A stretch of 64,000 nucleotides of DNA from Phymorhynchus buccinoides. Its lineage: Eukaryota; Mollusca; Gastropoda; Neogastropoda; Raphitomidae. Location of the stretch: contig CM065690.1 in NCBI GenBank assembly GCA_017654935.2, forward strand, positions 15,978,995-16,042,994, given 5' to 3'. Below, one piece after another: positions 11,935 to 21,379 of the stretch. Position 1 is the stretch's first letter, and each line of letters starts with the position of its first letter. Under the pieces are notes generated by a model. It searched no databases. It was not told the DNA's origin and worked only from the letters and a program-made list of their open reading frames with translations. A program made the position numbers and the translations under genes.

Positions 11935-12556
11935 CCTGCTACATTACAATAATGATCTAATGTCCAGTGCGAATGCGATTATGATGAATGCGATCCTATA
12001 ATTCACGGAAATACTTCCGTCTGAAAATATCCTTACTACTTTCGCTCCATAATACACTCAAGTAGACCCAATACTTGAATTTCCACGTGAATCAAATCAA
12101 ATCAAATCAATCTCAATTTATTTATATCTCCCAAGAGAAATTTTTGTTCAGGTGCAGAATAACAAAGACCATCGACATTTCACATCATGATAGATCAAAG
12201 TACCCATAATACACGCTTAAAGAATACAACAATTATATGTGGATACATCATCTCTAAGATAAGCATGCAAATAAGTTTCTTTTAACACGATGAACACACA
12301 TTTAAACCTAAATGATCATGGATTGAGGGAGGTGGATGGAATCTGGGATGAAGGATTTCGTGCCCTGGATGACTTTACAAGTTTTGTAGCGACGTCCAGA
12401 AGGTAATATTTTGTAATGTTTGTTCAAAGCATTGGAGGTGTCATTTACAAATCTTCCTGGCTTTATTGCTTGGTTAGTCATGACATCATGACAACATCTT
12501 CAACAAATCGCATCGCATTGATAACGAATCGTATGTAGTGTAGCAGGCCATTCACT
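11935..12556. mobile_element. Palindromic MITE with a LINE fragment inside
   Basis: Noisy copy of right-arm 51712-51930. The ends read GGGCCTGCTACATTACA and TATGTAGTGTAGCAGGCC, with inner repeats containing GCGATGCGATTGTGACGATG-like sequence. The element is split at about 12091 by LINE-derived sequence running to about 12483. Confidence 0.65.
12092..12483 (-). mobile_element. LINE 3'-end insertion, left arm only
   Basis: On the minus strand the sequence encodes HYKILPSGRRYKTCK..KSFIPDSIHL, then a stop at 12308-12310. LPSGRRY..SFIP..I.L is the usual C-terminus of many animal LINEs. Its 3' end is a (TGATT)n-type tail (12091-12111, seen as AATCA repeats). The right arm has uninterrupted MITE sequence at this place (about 51765-51785), so the insertion is specific to one arm. 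Confidence 0.75.
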
Positions 12557-12620
12557 GGGAGTACAGTTTTCGATGGCTGCGCCATCTTGTTGCCTGTGTG
12601 GGGTGGTTCTTTTTTTTTAG

Positions 12621-12787
12621 TTCATGTCGGAGCAGACGTTCAAGAGGCCGGGAAGAGGAGCTGTTCCTGAAGTTCATGAGGCCCAAAGTCTAACCATGCC
12701 TGGAAAGGGAAGCAGAGCTACTGCGCCACACCCGGGAATGGTTCCGCATCACATCTTCCGCCTCCACGAGCACAACTTGCTGAGTTA
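12621..12787 (+). pseudogene. ACCS-like aminotransferase, penultimate coding exon (left arm, indel-damaged)
   Basis: Counterpart of right-arm exon 51173-51326. Preceded by a poly-T tract and AG, a good splice acceptor. TTCATGTCGGAGCAGACGTT, GGAAGAGGAGCTGTTCCTGA and TGGTTCCGCATCA remain. Frame-breaking indels occur, and the donor side reads GCTGAGTTAAAATCC instead of GCTGGAAGGTAAATCC. The damage pattern resembles sequencing error rather than slow decay. Confidence 0.7.
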
Positions 12788-13112
12788 AAATCCCTAGAGC
12801 CCGTTAACCAGTATATCACCAAGGTGATTCCTCTATCACTCACCAGCATTCACCAAGGTGATTCCTAGATCAGTTAAGCCAGTATTCACCAAGGTGATTC
12901 CCTAGAACAGTCCACCAGTATTCACCAAGGTGATTCCTAGAGCGTTACGCAGTATTCACAAGGTGATTCTAGAGCATTACCAGTATTCACCAAGGTGATT
13001 CAGTCACCAGTATTCACCAAGGTGAATCCTAGATCAGTCACCAGTATTCACCAAGGTGAATCCTAGATCAGTCACCAGTATTCACCAAGGTGAATCCTAG
13101 ATCAGTCACCAT
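12786..13112. repeat. 34-bp tandem repeat, left arm only
   Basis: About nine units of CAGTATTCACCAAGGTGA followed by TTCCTAGATCAGTCAC, 33-36 bp each. The last units are clean and the first are noisy. The right arm keeps a single related unit next to the exon donor (about 51150-51172, reverse complement). The array starts just after the splice donor of the penultimate aminotransferase exon. Confidence 0.85.
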
Positions 13113-13359
13113 TGATTTGTATAACTGGCAGCATTCCCGCTTTCTTCAAGAACTCGCACAAACCGTTCAAATTTCATTATGATTTAAAAGCACGGTAAAT
13201 TCTCATGCACAATATGTGCATCTCTTGACAGTCAATACTCCCATCTGCCGCACTGGATTTTAGGCAGGTGAGTAGCAAAATTGTAAATTGTCACATGAAG
13301 AACTGTTTTCCAGTGTGCACTACAACTCAGTTTTACAGCATGAAAAAAGCATTTCTGCA

Positions 13360-13760
13360 TCAGTAGACGATTTTCAGGAGAAAAAAACAAGGGGAGAGCA
13401 CTTCGTGAAAATTAGAGTTGTTTACCTCCATTACTCGGTCAAATGCCATAGCAACAATGGCGTTGAAGCTTGAAACCGCAGGATGCCAGTCAGCGACTTG
13501 CAAACATTTTGTAGAAAAATAAGGGGTGCCAGTTGCTACAAAGTGATAGAACTGTGATGTAAAAACATAAATTACATCAAATTTAGAATGACACACTGCG
13601 TTCTGCATGCTGTGTGTCTCCTCAAACACACGAGGTGAGGACTGGGGACCTGATGGTAGAGTAACTTCCTGTGTTTGACCGATTGAATTAGGCAAGATAA
13701 CTCCTACACACCATGAAATTACTCCCCTTAATTATTTCCGAACAATTCCTATTGTGACAC
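13360..13760 (+). repeat. About 420-bp dispersed repeat, class unknown
   Basis: Same family as 7650-8100, 50215-50690 and 55290-55715. Landmarks are CACTTCGTGAAAATTAGAGT, GTCAGCGACTTGCAAACATT and CTCCCCTTAATTATTTCCGA. No conserved open frame is shared by the copies. Confidence 0.6.
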
Positions 13761-13793
13761 CCTAAAATATATAGTGACTCCGACCCCTCTTAA

Positions 13794-14031
13794 CCCTTTC
13801 ACCGCCAGCCATATTTCAGCTAAAAATGTCCATTAATTTGACCTAGATAGAGAACAAAATCCATCTGCAGTATTCTGGATTCTTCTGTGACATATATAAA
13901 ATAAGGCCTAACCTTCCTTCCCAAAACTAAGATATTAGGGTCTTTGGATACTAGACCCCAATTTGATGCCTTTTAGTGACATACGTGTTAAATCACTGTG
14001 GTGCTAAAATGCGACTTTGGCGGTGAAAGGG
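13794..14031. mobile_element. piggyBac-like MITE
   Basis: A 238-bp element with terminal inverted repeats CCCTTTCACCGCCA and TGGCGGTGAAAGGG, flanked by TTAA at 13790-13793 and 14032-14035. TTAA target duplication and CCC..GGG termini are the signature of the piggyBac superfamily. There is no transposase. The mirror is 49950-50188. Confidence 0.85.
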
Positions 14032-14137
14032 TTAAAATTTTATAGAGTTTCATTTTACGGGAACCCCTTTCAGTTTTGAAGTTTTTTCTAACATGGATTG
14101 CCCTTTTGTCTTTTTCTTTGTCTTTTTTTTTGTGCAG

Positions 14138-14205
14138 GTCTCCGGCGCATAGAAGCTGTGCTGAAATCTATCTCCGGTGGGCAGGTCAACGAAAAAATGG
14201 ACTGA
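14138..14205 (+). CDS. ACCS-like aminotransferase, last coding exon (left arm)
   Basis: After a T-rich tract and TTTGTGCAG acceptor, the first two bases complete a Gly codon begun in the preceding exon, followed by LRRIEAVLKSISGGQVNEKM, Asp and a TGA stop at 14203-14205. This amphipathic helix ends the small domain of fold-type I PLP aminotransferases. The exon lies past the error-rich stretch and is intact. 3' UTR sequence follows, but I see no clear AATAAA. Confidence 0.75.
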
Positions 14206-14433
14206 GAGACCAGTGAGAGTCAGAGAGCCAAGACTGCAGCAGATGCCAGGATCACGGGGGAAAAGGGAGGCCAGTTCTGCAGGGATGTTTCGCGCGATAT
14301 TCTTTGTTCATTGCACACAGTTGATACGGAAACTAAATAGCCATGAACGTATGACTCATGTTCCATTATTATTGTGCCTCATTTGAAAGGATTTTTTTAT
14401 GCTACATCAGTGTGATGCGATGCTGCCTAAATA

Positions 14434-15312
14434 CCGTCAAATTTGGACTATAAGGCGCACCTGTATGTTAGCCGCATCCCTCGAATTTACAGAATATCAG
14501 GTATTCATTCATATATAAGCCGCAGCAGTTTATAAGCCGCACACAAAATTACACACAAAAAATAGCTCACAAAGTTTAAGAAAAAAACACTATAGAAATA
14601 CAGTGGAACCTCCCTTATAAGACCTCCCATTATAAGACTCCCTCCCATATAAGACCTACTTCTCTGAGACATTGCCCTTCTTCGTAAGTATTAAAATGAC
14701 CTCTCTTACAAGACCACTCCCTTGTAAGACCTAATTTTGGATGATTTTTGAAGGTCTTATAAGGGAGGTTCCACTGTAATTGCAATTCATCAAGAGTATA
14801 TAATAATCTGAAGCATTTTAAACATGGGATTTGAAGCTATTGAGAGTTGAAACCAAGTTTGAGAGCTACAATGAAGATCAAAATAGGCTGGAGAATGTGG
14901 CTGGAAGCAGATTTAATGGTACTAATAAATGTAGAAGGGGAAAAGCCACAGACAAGCCGCATCAGTACATAAGCCGCATGGGCCAAAGTTGAGGGGTGTG
15001 AAGAGAATATGCTACCTCTATGAGATAAGTAGTCCTAGCCGCGTAGCCAATCAGAATTGTTTGTTTGTCCGCCATTGTGAATCATTACGAAACTAAGTGC
15101 ATGGCTTTGTACATCGATTTCTCTGCAAATATGTAGATTTACACCCTCCTGCTCTATTTCTTGGTTCTTTCCGTGGTTAGGGATAGGGTTAGTAGTAATC
15201 ACGTGAGATAAGTAACTGTTCTAATGCGCATGCGCAGAGGTAAATATTTCATACGACTACTTATTTATCGTGACAGGGGGAAAAGTAGCGGCTTATAGTC
15301 CGCATATTACGG
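14434..15312. mobile_element. Palindromic DNA transposon with GGACTATAAGGCGC-type ends, nested MITE inside
   Basis: Begins TA-CCGTCAAATTTGGACTATA and ends GGCTTATAGTCCGC..TTACGG-TA. Inner repeats carry ATAAGCCGCA motifs. TA flanks on both sides suggest a 2-bp target duplication. A pogo-like MITE sits inside at 14601-14776. No transposase frame is seen. The mirror is 48694-49563. Confidence 0.65.
14601..14776. mobile_element. pogo/Tigger-like palindromic MITE
   Basis: Perfect ends CAGTGGAACCTCCCTTAT and ATAAGGGAGGTTCCACTG with TA on both sides (14599-14600 and 14777-14778). It is 176 bp long and almost entirely palindromic around an off-centre AGACATTGCCCTTCTTCG loop. TA flanks plus CAGT ends fit pogo/Tigger-type Tc1-mariner elements. 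Mirror at 49230-49405. Confidence 0.85.
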
Positions 15313-15705
15313 TACTCTGTTCAAATACACACAACTAATACAGAAACATGACGGCTGTGAAAGTATGACTATACGATGTTCCATGTTACGGTAATGCACA
15401 GATTCTAACACCAGATCATGTGATATGATGTATTCCTATCCTAAGGAATGGGGATGAGGGGAAGGAGGGGGGGGGGGGGTTCAACCGCATTTTAATTAGT
15501 ACACTAACATATTGATCAAAAATGTCTTCATCGTTATTTTATTTTTAGTCACGTACCTCAGCTTTAAAGATTATTATGCGTGTCCTTTGAGTTTGTGAAG
15601 TCTGTGCTGAGAACAACTTTACTCCAAAATGGATGAAAGGATTTTGATGAAATTGTATAAAGATTTGGGGAACCCATGTACGGTCCATACTTTTAGATTA
15701 TTCGG
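15313..15705. other. No gene seen; G-rich tract at 15468-15479
   Basis: Ordinary noncoding sequence mirrored at 48300-48690. The short open frame at 15629-15814 runs into the telomere-like palindrome and is not supported. Confidence 0.5.
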
Positions 15706-16025
15706 TAAAGGTCAAGATGTGCCACCCCCCCTACATTTCTCGGTTCATTGTATTTTTCCATTTTTGCCTTTCTTACCATACATAAAGCTGTATTTTAGGA
15801 ACCTTTTTAGCTAATAACCTTTTTGGAATACTAACCCTATCCCTAACCCTACCCCCCACCCTATAAGACGGAAAAACGCAACGAACCACAACTGTGACAA
15901 ATCGCGGTGTACTGCATTACATAGTGGGGGGTAGGGTTAGGTTTAGGGCTAGGGTTAGGGTTAGGGTTAGTATTCCAAAAAGAGAATTAGCTGAAAATGT
16001 TCCTAAAATACAGCTTTATGTATGT
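15706..16025. repeat. Palindrome carrying inverted telomere-like repeats, left arm only
   Basis: ACTAACCCTATCCCTAACCC (from about 15830) is mirrored by GGGCTAGGGTTAGGGTTAGG (to about 15972). Further out AAAGCTGTATTTTAGGAAC and GTTCCTAAAATACAGCTTT also pair, so the whole segment is an inverted repeat of about 300 bp. At the matching place in the right arm (about 48262-48285) the sequence passes directly from one flank to the other. It looks like a mobile palindrome that contains degenerate (TTAGGG)n. Confidence 0.75.
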
Positions 16026-16421
16026 ATGTCAGTGAATTCTGGACAGTGTCACAAGGATACAATGTGTGTGTGTCAGTCATTTTTCTTGGTGTAACTGCTA
16101 ATTTTTACAAGGAAGGGTTTGCTCTTCATCTTAAGGGATTATGTTTTTCGTCAATTTTGGTTTGTCTGTCCTATGCTGTGAACGATTTTACTGAAATACA
16201 TTTTAAAGGATTTTTGATTAAATTCATATAAAGGGTTTGGGGTATAATCTCTCTGTGGCCCCATGCTTTTTGAATGTTTTAAATATTTTTTTCTACAGGT
16301 AGTGTCTTACTGGGCTGTTGTCACTAGGATACAAGATTTTATTTTGTGTCTGTTTTTATCACCTTTTTTCTGGTGTGACTGCTTATTTTAGGAAGAGTTT
16401 GCGCTTCATCTTAATTTAAAA

Positions 16422-16901
16422 CCCTTCCACCGCCAAAGTCGCATTTTAGCACCACAGTGATTTAACACCTATGACACTAAAGCCGGTGACAGACTATGTG
16501 ACTGCTTCATGTGACTCGATCAGGTCTCATTTGCATACCATCCTTCTCGATCAGTCTGACTCAGTCGGGACCAGTCAGGTGACAGGGCCGAATAGGGCGG
16601 GTTCTAAATTTCACTGATCGAGTCAGATGGCTTGTGACCTCTTCTGTGCGGGAAACAAAATTTGGTCAACGTCACGACATGATCGAGTCATATGAGGCAG
16701 TCGCATAGTCTGTCGCCGGCTTAAAAGGCATCAAATTGGGGTCTATAATCCAAAGACCCTAATTGTCTTAGTTTGGGAAGTAAGGATAGACCTTATTTTA
16801 TATGTCACAGAAGAATCCCCAATACTGCAGATGGATTTTGTTCTCTACCCAGGTAAATGTAATGGAACATTTTGGCTGAAATATGGCTGGCGGTGAAAGG
16901 G
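16422..16901. mobile_element. piggyBac-like MITE carrying a nested element
   Basis: Same family as 13794-14031: CCCTTCCACCGCCA at one end, TGGCGGTGAAAGGG at the other, with the shared interior CATCAAATTGGGGTCT. Interrupted by 16481-16721. The flanks are no longer clean TTAA. Mirror at 47386-47865. Confidence 0.75.
16481..16721. mobile_element. Nested MITE with 3-bp TAA duplication (Harbinger-like)
   Basis: A 241-bp palindromic element with ends AGCCGGTGACAGACTATGTG and CATAGTCTGTCGCCGGCT, about 45-bp inverted repeats, flanked by TAA at 16478-16480 and 16722-16724. Comparison with uninterrupted piggyBac-like copies (CACTAAAAGGCATC) shows the insertion point exactly. A 3-bp TWA duplication suggests PIF/Harbinger. 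Mirror at 47566-47806. Confidence 0.75.
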
Positions 16902-16928
16902 TTTTTAAGGGGTTGTTTTTATCCATAT

Positions 16929-17204
16929 GGTTGGTCTGTCTAAACTGTGAAAGCATTTGTTGAAAAGGTACGCAAGGATTTTGTATGAAATGATTTATGG
17001 TTTGTCTGTCTAAACTGTGAAAACATTTGTTGAAAAGGTACGCAAGGATTTTGTCTGAAATGATTTATGGTTTGTCTGTCTAAACTGTGAAAACATTTGT
17101 TGAAAAGGTACGCAAGGATTTTGTATGAAATGATTTATGGTTTGTCTAAACTGTGAAAACATTTGTTGAAAAGGTACGCAAGGATTTTTTATGAAATGAT
17201 TTAA
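16929..17204. repeat. 70-bp tandem repeat, 4 copies
   Basis: TAAACTGTGAAAACATTTGT recurs at 16941, 17011, 17081 and 17148. The unit is 70 bp, and the last copy lacks 4 bp. Mirror at about 47080-47360, where the count is also four. Confidence 0.9.
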
Positions 17205-17290
17205 AGGGTTTGGGTACTGACATGTGGTCCATACTTTTAAAGTGTTTTTTTTCTTTTTCTGTACAATGTAATTTGGATCATATCACTAGG

Positions 17291-17415
17291 ATTATTCTTA
17301 TTCTTCTGCGTTCCCAGGCCACATGGCCATAATGGATAAGGTACTTATGGTTTTCAGTTTTCACTGGTCTCCCCGCTGCGTACAGCCAACACATTCCAAT
17401 TTCGGAGGAGCTCAA
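17291..17415 (-). mobile_element. Short SINE with (GAA)n-type tail
   Basis: On the minus strand: GAAATTGGAATGTGTTGGCT, GTGAAAACTGAAAACC, GGGAACGCAGAAGAATAAGA. Related to 50985-51111, whose borders are fixed by a target duplication. The mirror is about 46870-46995. No clear pol III boxes are seen. Nothing else is recognised in 17416-18110 except GT-rich stretches at about 17710-17820. Confidence 0.65.
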
Positions 17416-18114
17416 AGGAGAAAAAAAATTGGGAAGATTTTTTTTTTTAAAGGCATGAGAATGAGGCAGAAAGATAGTAGATGACAGAAAGCAAAGGGAA
17501 AAGGCAGAGTCAAAGAGAGTGAAAGATTAGTGGAAGTTACAAGCACAGAACTTCCAGAAGGTGGGGGAACTATTTGTACGAAAGACCCCCCGGTATCCCC
17601 ACAGGGAAGTCATTAGGATATAAGCTTTTGTTTGTGTGTGGTCTGATTTTATCACCTTTTTGTTTTAATGATTCTTTTTTTTATGAAGAGTTTGCAATAA
17701 TTGTATGCAAATGTGTGTGTTGTTTGTGTGTGTGTGAAGCACATGTGTGTGTACATGTGTGTGTGTGTGTCACGGTAAATTTGTCTATGTGCATGTCAGA
17801 GTGTGCGTGTGTGCATGTTAGTGAGCGTACAATTATGATATAATGTTGGAAATCCGCTATCGGAACTTTATCATCGTTTATATACATGCACTTTTTCTAC
17901 CAAATGCAAAACTAGCCAAATCAAACCAACTCTCTGCCGGGAAAGAATTTTTGCATTGAATACCTAATGTTTTTGCAGGAGCTAGGTAGTGCTAGCCTGA
18001 GGTGCCTTTCTGGAAAGTTGTCTTTCTGAAATAAATCTGATTTGTCTGCATTTGAACATATTTAACCTGATAAAATGGTAACACATTTTAATACATTTCT
18101 CTAAACACTTTTAA

Positions 18115-18639
18115 CCCTTTCACAGCCAGCCATTTTTCAGCCCAAAAAATGCCATAAAAGTTTACTGTCTTGAGAAAAACAAATGTATCTGCAATATTGG
18201 GAATTCCTCTGTGACATGTATAACATTAGGCCTATCCTTACCTCCTAAAATGAAGACAATAGGGTATTCAAATAACAGGACCAGGGCCTGTATTCACGTT
18301 GAGATAGCATGAGATAGCATCATGCTAACTTAGCATGCTAAGTCTCATTCTATCTCAACTACCGTCCCTGATTTGATTCCCTCTATGGGTATGACCCATA
18401 AATGCGGATCCTAATGCAATAATTTATACCCCCCCCTGCTAAATGCAGGTGAAGCTCTTCAAGTCCTTAGAAGCTCTTCCTCATATTAAATCCTATAGGA
18501 CATTGGAAGAGCTTATAAGTTAGCATCATGCTAAGTCCTCATGCTATCTCAACGTGAATACCGACCCTGATTTGATTCCTTTTAGCAGCATGGGTATGAA
18601 CCTTTGTGGTGCATAAATGCGACATTGGCGGTGAAAGGG
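18115..18639. mobile_element. piggyBac-like element, left arm only, with a nested palindrome
   Basis: Starts CCCTTTCACAGCCAGCC and ends TTGGCGGTGAAAGGG with TTAA on both sides (18111-18114 and 18640-18643). Inside, GTATTCACGTTGAGATAGCA and TGCTATCTCAACGTGAATAC form a second inverted repeat (about 18292-18565), a nested insertion. The right arm has a single TTAA (46184-46187) at the corresponding site with no element, so this is a filled versus empty site. Confidence 0.85.
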
Positions 18640-18780
18640 TTAATGTAATAATTTATACTTTTTTTTAAATGTAGTCATCCGGTGACCAAAAAACCAACTG
18701 TCAATAGCAGGTGAACCATGATTTCAAACTCTAATCTGCTTGTGTAAACCCTTGGATGTTTTGATGTCACAATAATGTGC

Positions 18781-19300
18781 ATACCGACTGTAAGGCGCAC
18801 ACCTGATTATAAGACGCACCCCCCCCAAATTTAACCAGGCATGGGAATTAGAGAAGACAAAAAAGACTGAAAATTGGGGTCTGGAAGCAGGCATAGGAAC
18901 AATGAATAAAAAAAACCTGAAAACCGTGTGTTGGGATACAGCCCCCAGAAAATGAAGCTTCTTCCGTTATCTAAGCCTTCAAAACAGTATTAGAGATAAG
19001 ACTGATATATTTAGTTCATTTTGCATTCATTTATAACCAATAACTTAAGTTTTACTCATTGGGCTTCTTTTTTTTTTTATCTCATAGATGTCCTCTTGGA
19101 CCATCAACAAAGCTGAAACTTGCAAAACAAGACTGAAGAGGACCATCAAAAAAGCTGAAATCAGCCAAAAGACTGACAATTCCCATGCCTGTTAACATAA
19201 CATTTTTGTTGCTCTATTTTCTTACTACGTTAGTAGTCATATTATAAGGCACATGGGTGTCACTCTGGGGAAAATGTAGCACCTTATCTTAGGATTAGGA
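18781..19300. mobile_element. Degenerate element with GACTATAAGGCGC-type ends
   Basis: Begins CCGACTGTAAGGCGCAC and contains ATAAGACGCACC. Toward the far end TATAAGGCACATGGGTG and CACCTTATCTTAGG recall the opposite terminus. The interior holds repeated CATCAACAAAGCTGAAA and CATCAAAAAAGCTGAAA segments. Mirror at about 45540-46030. Confidence 0.5.
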
Positions 19301-19374
19301 ATAGGAACGAAAATAATATAGCCATTAGGCTTTCAAAGTCCCATCTTTGTGTTTTTGATTTTGATTTTTACATA

Positions 19375-19535
19375 CCGTATTTTACGGTGATACTTTTTCC
19401 CCAGACTAAGACCCCTGCACCTTATAATGTGACTGATAATATAGTAAGAATATAGAGAAACAAAATCTGAATTTTGTGTGAAATTTGGGGGGTGCGCCTT
19501 ATAATCAGGTGCGCCTTATAGTCCGTAAAATACGG
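19375..19535. mobile_element. 161-bp MITE with CCGTATTTTACGG ends
   Basis: Ends CCGTATTTTACGG and GTCCGTAAAATACGG between TA dinucleotides, with GCGCCTTATAATCAGG and GCACCTTATAATGTGAC inside. Non-autonomous relative of 14434-15312. Mirror at 45271-45431. Confidence 0.75.
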
Positions 19536-19615
19536 TACTCAAGGTATATCGTACACTCAGGTTTTTGCGATGAATTAATCATCGTATTTGTACATTATGT
19601 CATTATAATTTTTAA

Positions 19616-19705
19616 TTAGTCGAGCTGGTTTTTAAAGCTGTTAGTATTAGGTGCTCTCTTAATGTTAGTTGGTAGTTGATTCCATAAAGGAGCAACTCTG
19701 TGAGT
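19616..19705 (-). pseudogene. LINE C-terminal fragment
   Basis: Minus-strand frame reads THRVAPLWNQLPTNIKRAPN, then TNSFKNQLD and a stop. PLWNxLP..I..A...NSFK is the C-terminus of reverse transcriptase proteins of animal LINEs; compare WNNLPDEAVNAKSLNSFKN at about 2960-3010. The mirror in the right arm (45101-45211) has CAA instead of TAA and reads a few residues further. Confidence 0.7.
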
Positions 19706-20202
19706 TTATTGTGTAAAATACAATGTTTGCATGTGCATCAGCAGTTTATTTATTTGTTGCTTAAAAATGGACGTCATACATGTAACATTGTTTCTTACTG
19801 CAGCAGACCTGCCTACGTCCCCTCGGACCTCTCAGTAGTAGAACCCCATTTTTTTCAGTAGTTTCACAGGCGTTTTCAGTAGTATGAAAGTTGCGGTGTT
19901 TCGTTCAGCGATTTTCTTAATTTTTCTGAAAATCGTGGGGGGTTTTCAAATTGAATACATGTACAAATGCTGTGAGAAAAACCTAGTTTTATTTAGTAAT
20001 TAAAAAATAAGTAAAAAATTGAACAGTACACACACACACACACACACACACAAGCATGCGCGCATACACACACACTCAAAAAAACGCACACACACGCAAA
20101 CTGTATGTGTGTGTCGCTCTGTGTTAGTGTTCAACTCTGTGTGGGTGTGGTGTTATGAGTGCATGCATGTTTGTAGCCGAGTAAACTTTAAGGTCACATA
20201 TG

Positions 20203-20505
20203 TTGTTGTTCATAACCTGGCTTAAAGACTCCAGGGATCATCCCAACAGCCGAAGCACTTGAACACTATGGTACAAATGCACCAGCTAGGGATGAGAGCG
20301 TTACATGTGTGACCGTTTTTGATTACCCCGCCATGTGGGCAGCCACACTCCGATTTCGGACTGATGAGACTTCGGACTGATGATGTTATGCTAGGAGCTT
20401 GCCATGGCTAAAGACGATCCCCGCATAACTATGCAGAACATAACATTTTGATGTAGCCGTGAAGTTCTAGCTTATGTCAATTGGTCAAACACAGGTGGAA
20501 GGTCA
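20203..20505 (-). mobile_element. About 300-bp SINE with AAGCC(AACAA) tail
   Basis: Minus-strand landmarks are GTCCGAAATCGGAGTGTGGC, CCGGCATGGCGGGGTAATC-like sequence, AACGGTCACACATGTAACGC and AAGTGCTTCGGCTGTTGGGA. It matches the right-arm-only insertion 51386-51685, whose limits are set by a 10-bp target duplication. The mirror copy is about 44330-44605. The GGAGTGTGGCTGCC..GGGGTAA..AACGGTCA core is one I remember from gastropod SINEs (memory, not a search). Confidence 0.65.
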
Positions 20506-20639
20506 CATGTCATTTTTAAAAGCATAATGTTTATTATTAATGTGTCTGCAACTTCAAGTACGTGCGCATGTGTGTGTGCATGTGTATGCATGCATGTGAG
20601 TGTGCTAGTCGGTCGCGTCTATGACCTCCATGTAGCTTT

Positions 20640-21250
20640 GGTCCTCTGTTCTTCTTCTTCTTCTGCGTTCCCAAAATGCTGATGGCCGGTTGATCAAACC
20701 CGAATTTTGATGGTTTTGATTAAATGGGCGGTTTGTTGAAGGTCGTTTTGTTCCCCACAGCTTCGTCTGCATGTCTGTCGAAACTGGCCATACAGTCGAT
20801 CTGGGGCCGGCATAGTTCGGACAGTACTGTAGAATGTGTTCGGGGTCTTGGATACCCGTCCCACATGGGCATTCGTTTGTGTGGGATATCTTGAGGCGGT
20901 ACAGATGAGAGTGCAGCTAGCAGTCGCCTGGTCGTAAGCGAAAGACGATGGCTTGCTGCCATCTCTCCAGGTTTGGGAGGCAGTCATTCTCAGGAGGGTT
21001 CCTTTGTTGTTTCCATTCCCGGCGGAACCTGCTCTTAATGAGTTTTGGCCTCAGGATAGGAGATGCGGTGGTCTGACTGTCCCAGTCTGCTTCCTGCTTT
21101 TGGAAAGTTTGTCTGCCCTTTCATTCCCGTCTAAGTCGCAGTGAGATGGGATCCACTGAAGAGTGACGGGGTCCTCTGCTCAATTGGCTTTGATCAACGG
21201 TTGGCACGAGAGCTGTACATTGGATGACTTTCTACAGTAATGGAAAATCA
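20640..21250 (-). pseudogene. LINE RNase H and C-terminal zinc-finger-like relic
   Basis: Noncontiguous frames on the minus strand, best read in the mirror 43560-44165. They show an RNase H motif LQWIPSHCDLDGNERAD and a C-terminal CPCGTGIQDPEHILQYCPNY cysteine/histidine cluster, as in I-, Nimb- and Ingi-like LINEs. Frameshifts and a TAG stop show decay. The 3' end runs into a (GAA)n tail (TTCTTCTTCTTCTTC at about 20650-20664). The listed open frames at 20694-20987 and 20720-20962 are out-of-frame readings of this relic. Confidence 0.75.
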
Positions 21251-21308
21251 TCTTACAGTTTCAGTCTCTTGTGGAAGACTATGACTCTCAAACGAGGGGG
21301 CCTTGGCC

Positions 21309-21379
21309 TCCCCCCCCCCCCCCCCCCCTATGACTCTCAAACGAGGGGGGCCTTGGGCCCCCCCCCCCCCCCCCCCCCT
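21309..21379. repeat. Duplicated segment with poly-C tracts
   Basis: TGACTCTCAAACGAGGGGG followed by GCCTTGG and a C run occurs twice in tandem (21282-21329 and 21331-21379). The right arm (43480-43530) has one copy, so the arms differ by one unit. No gene is seen in 21550-22480 apart from a CA microsatellite at about 21840-21862. Confidence 0.8.

Noticed and set aside
15830..15975. True chromosome end
   Set aside because: Short, degenerate, inverted telomere-like tracts inside a palindrome, with unique sequence on both sides.
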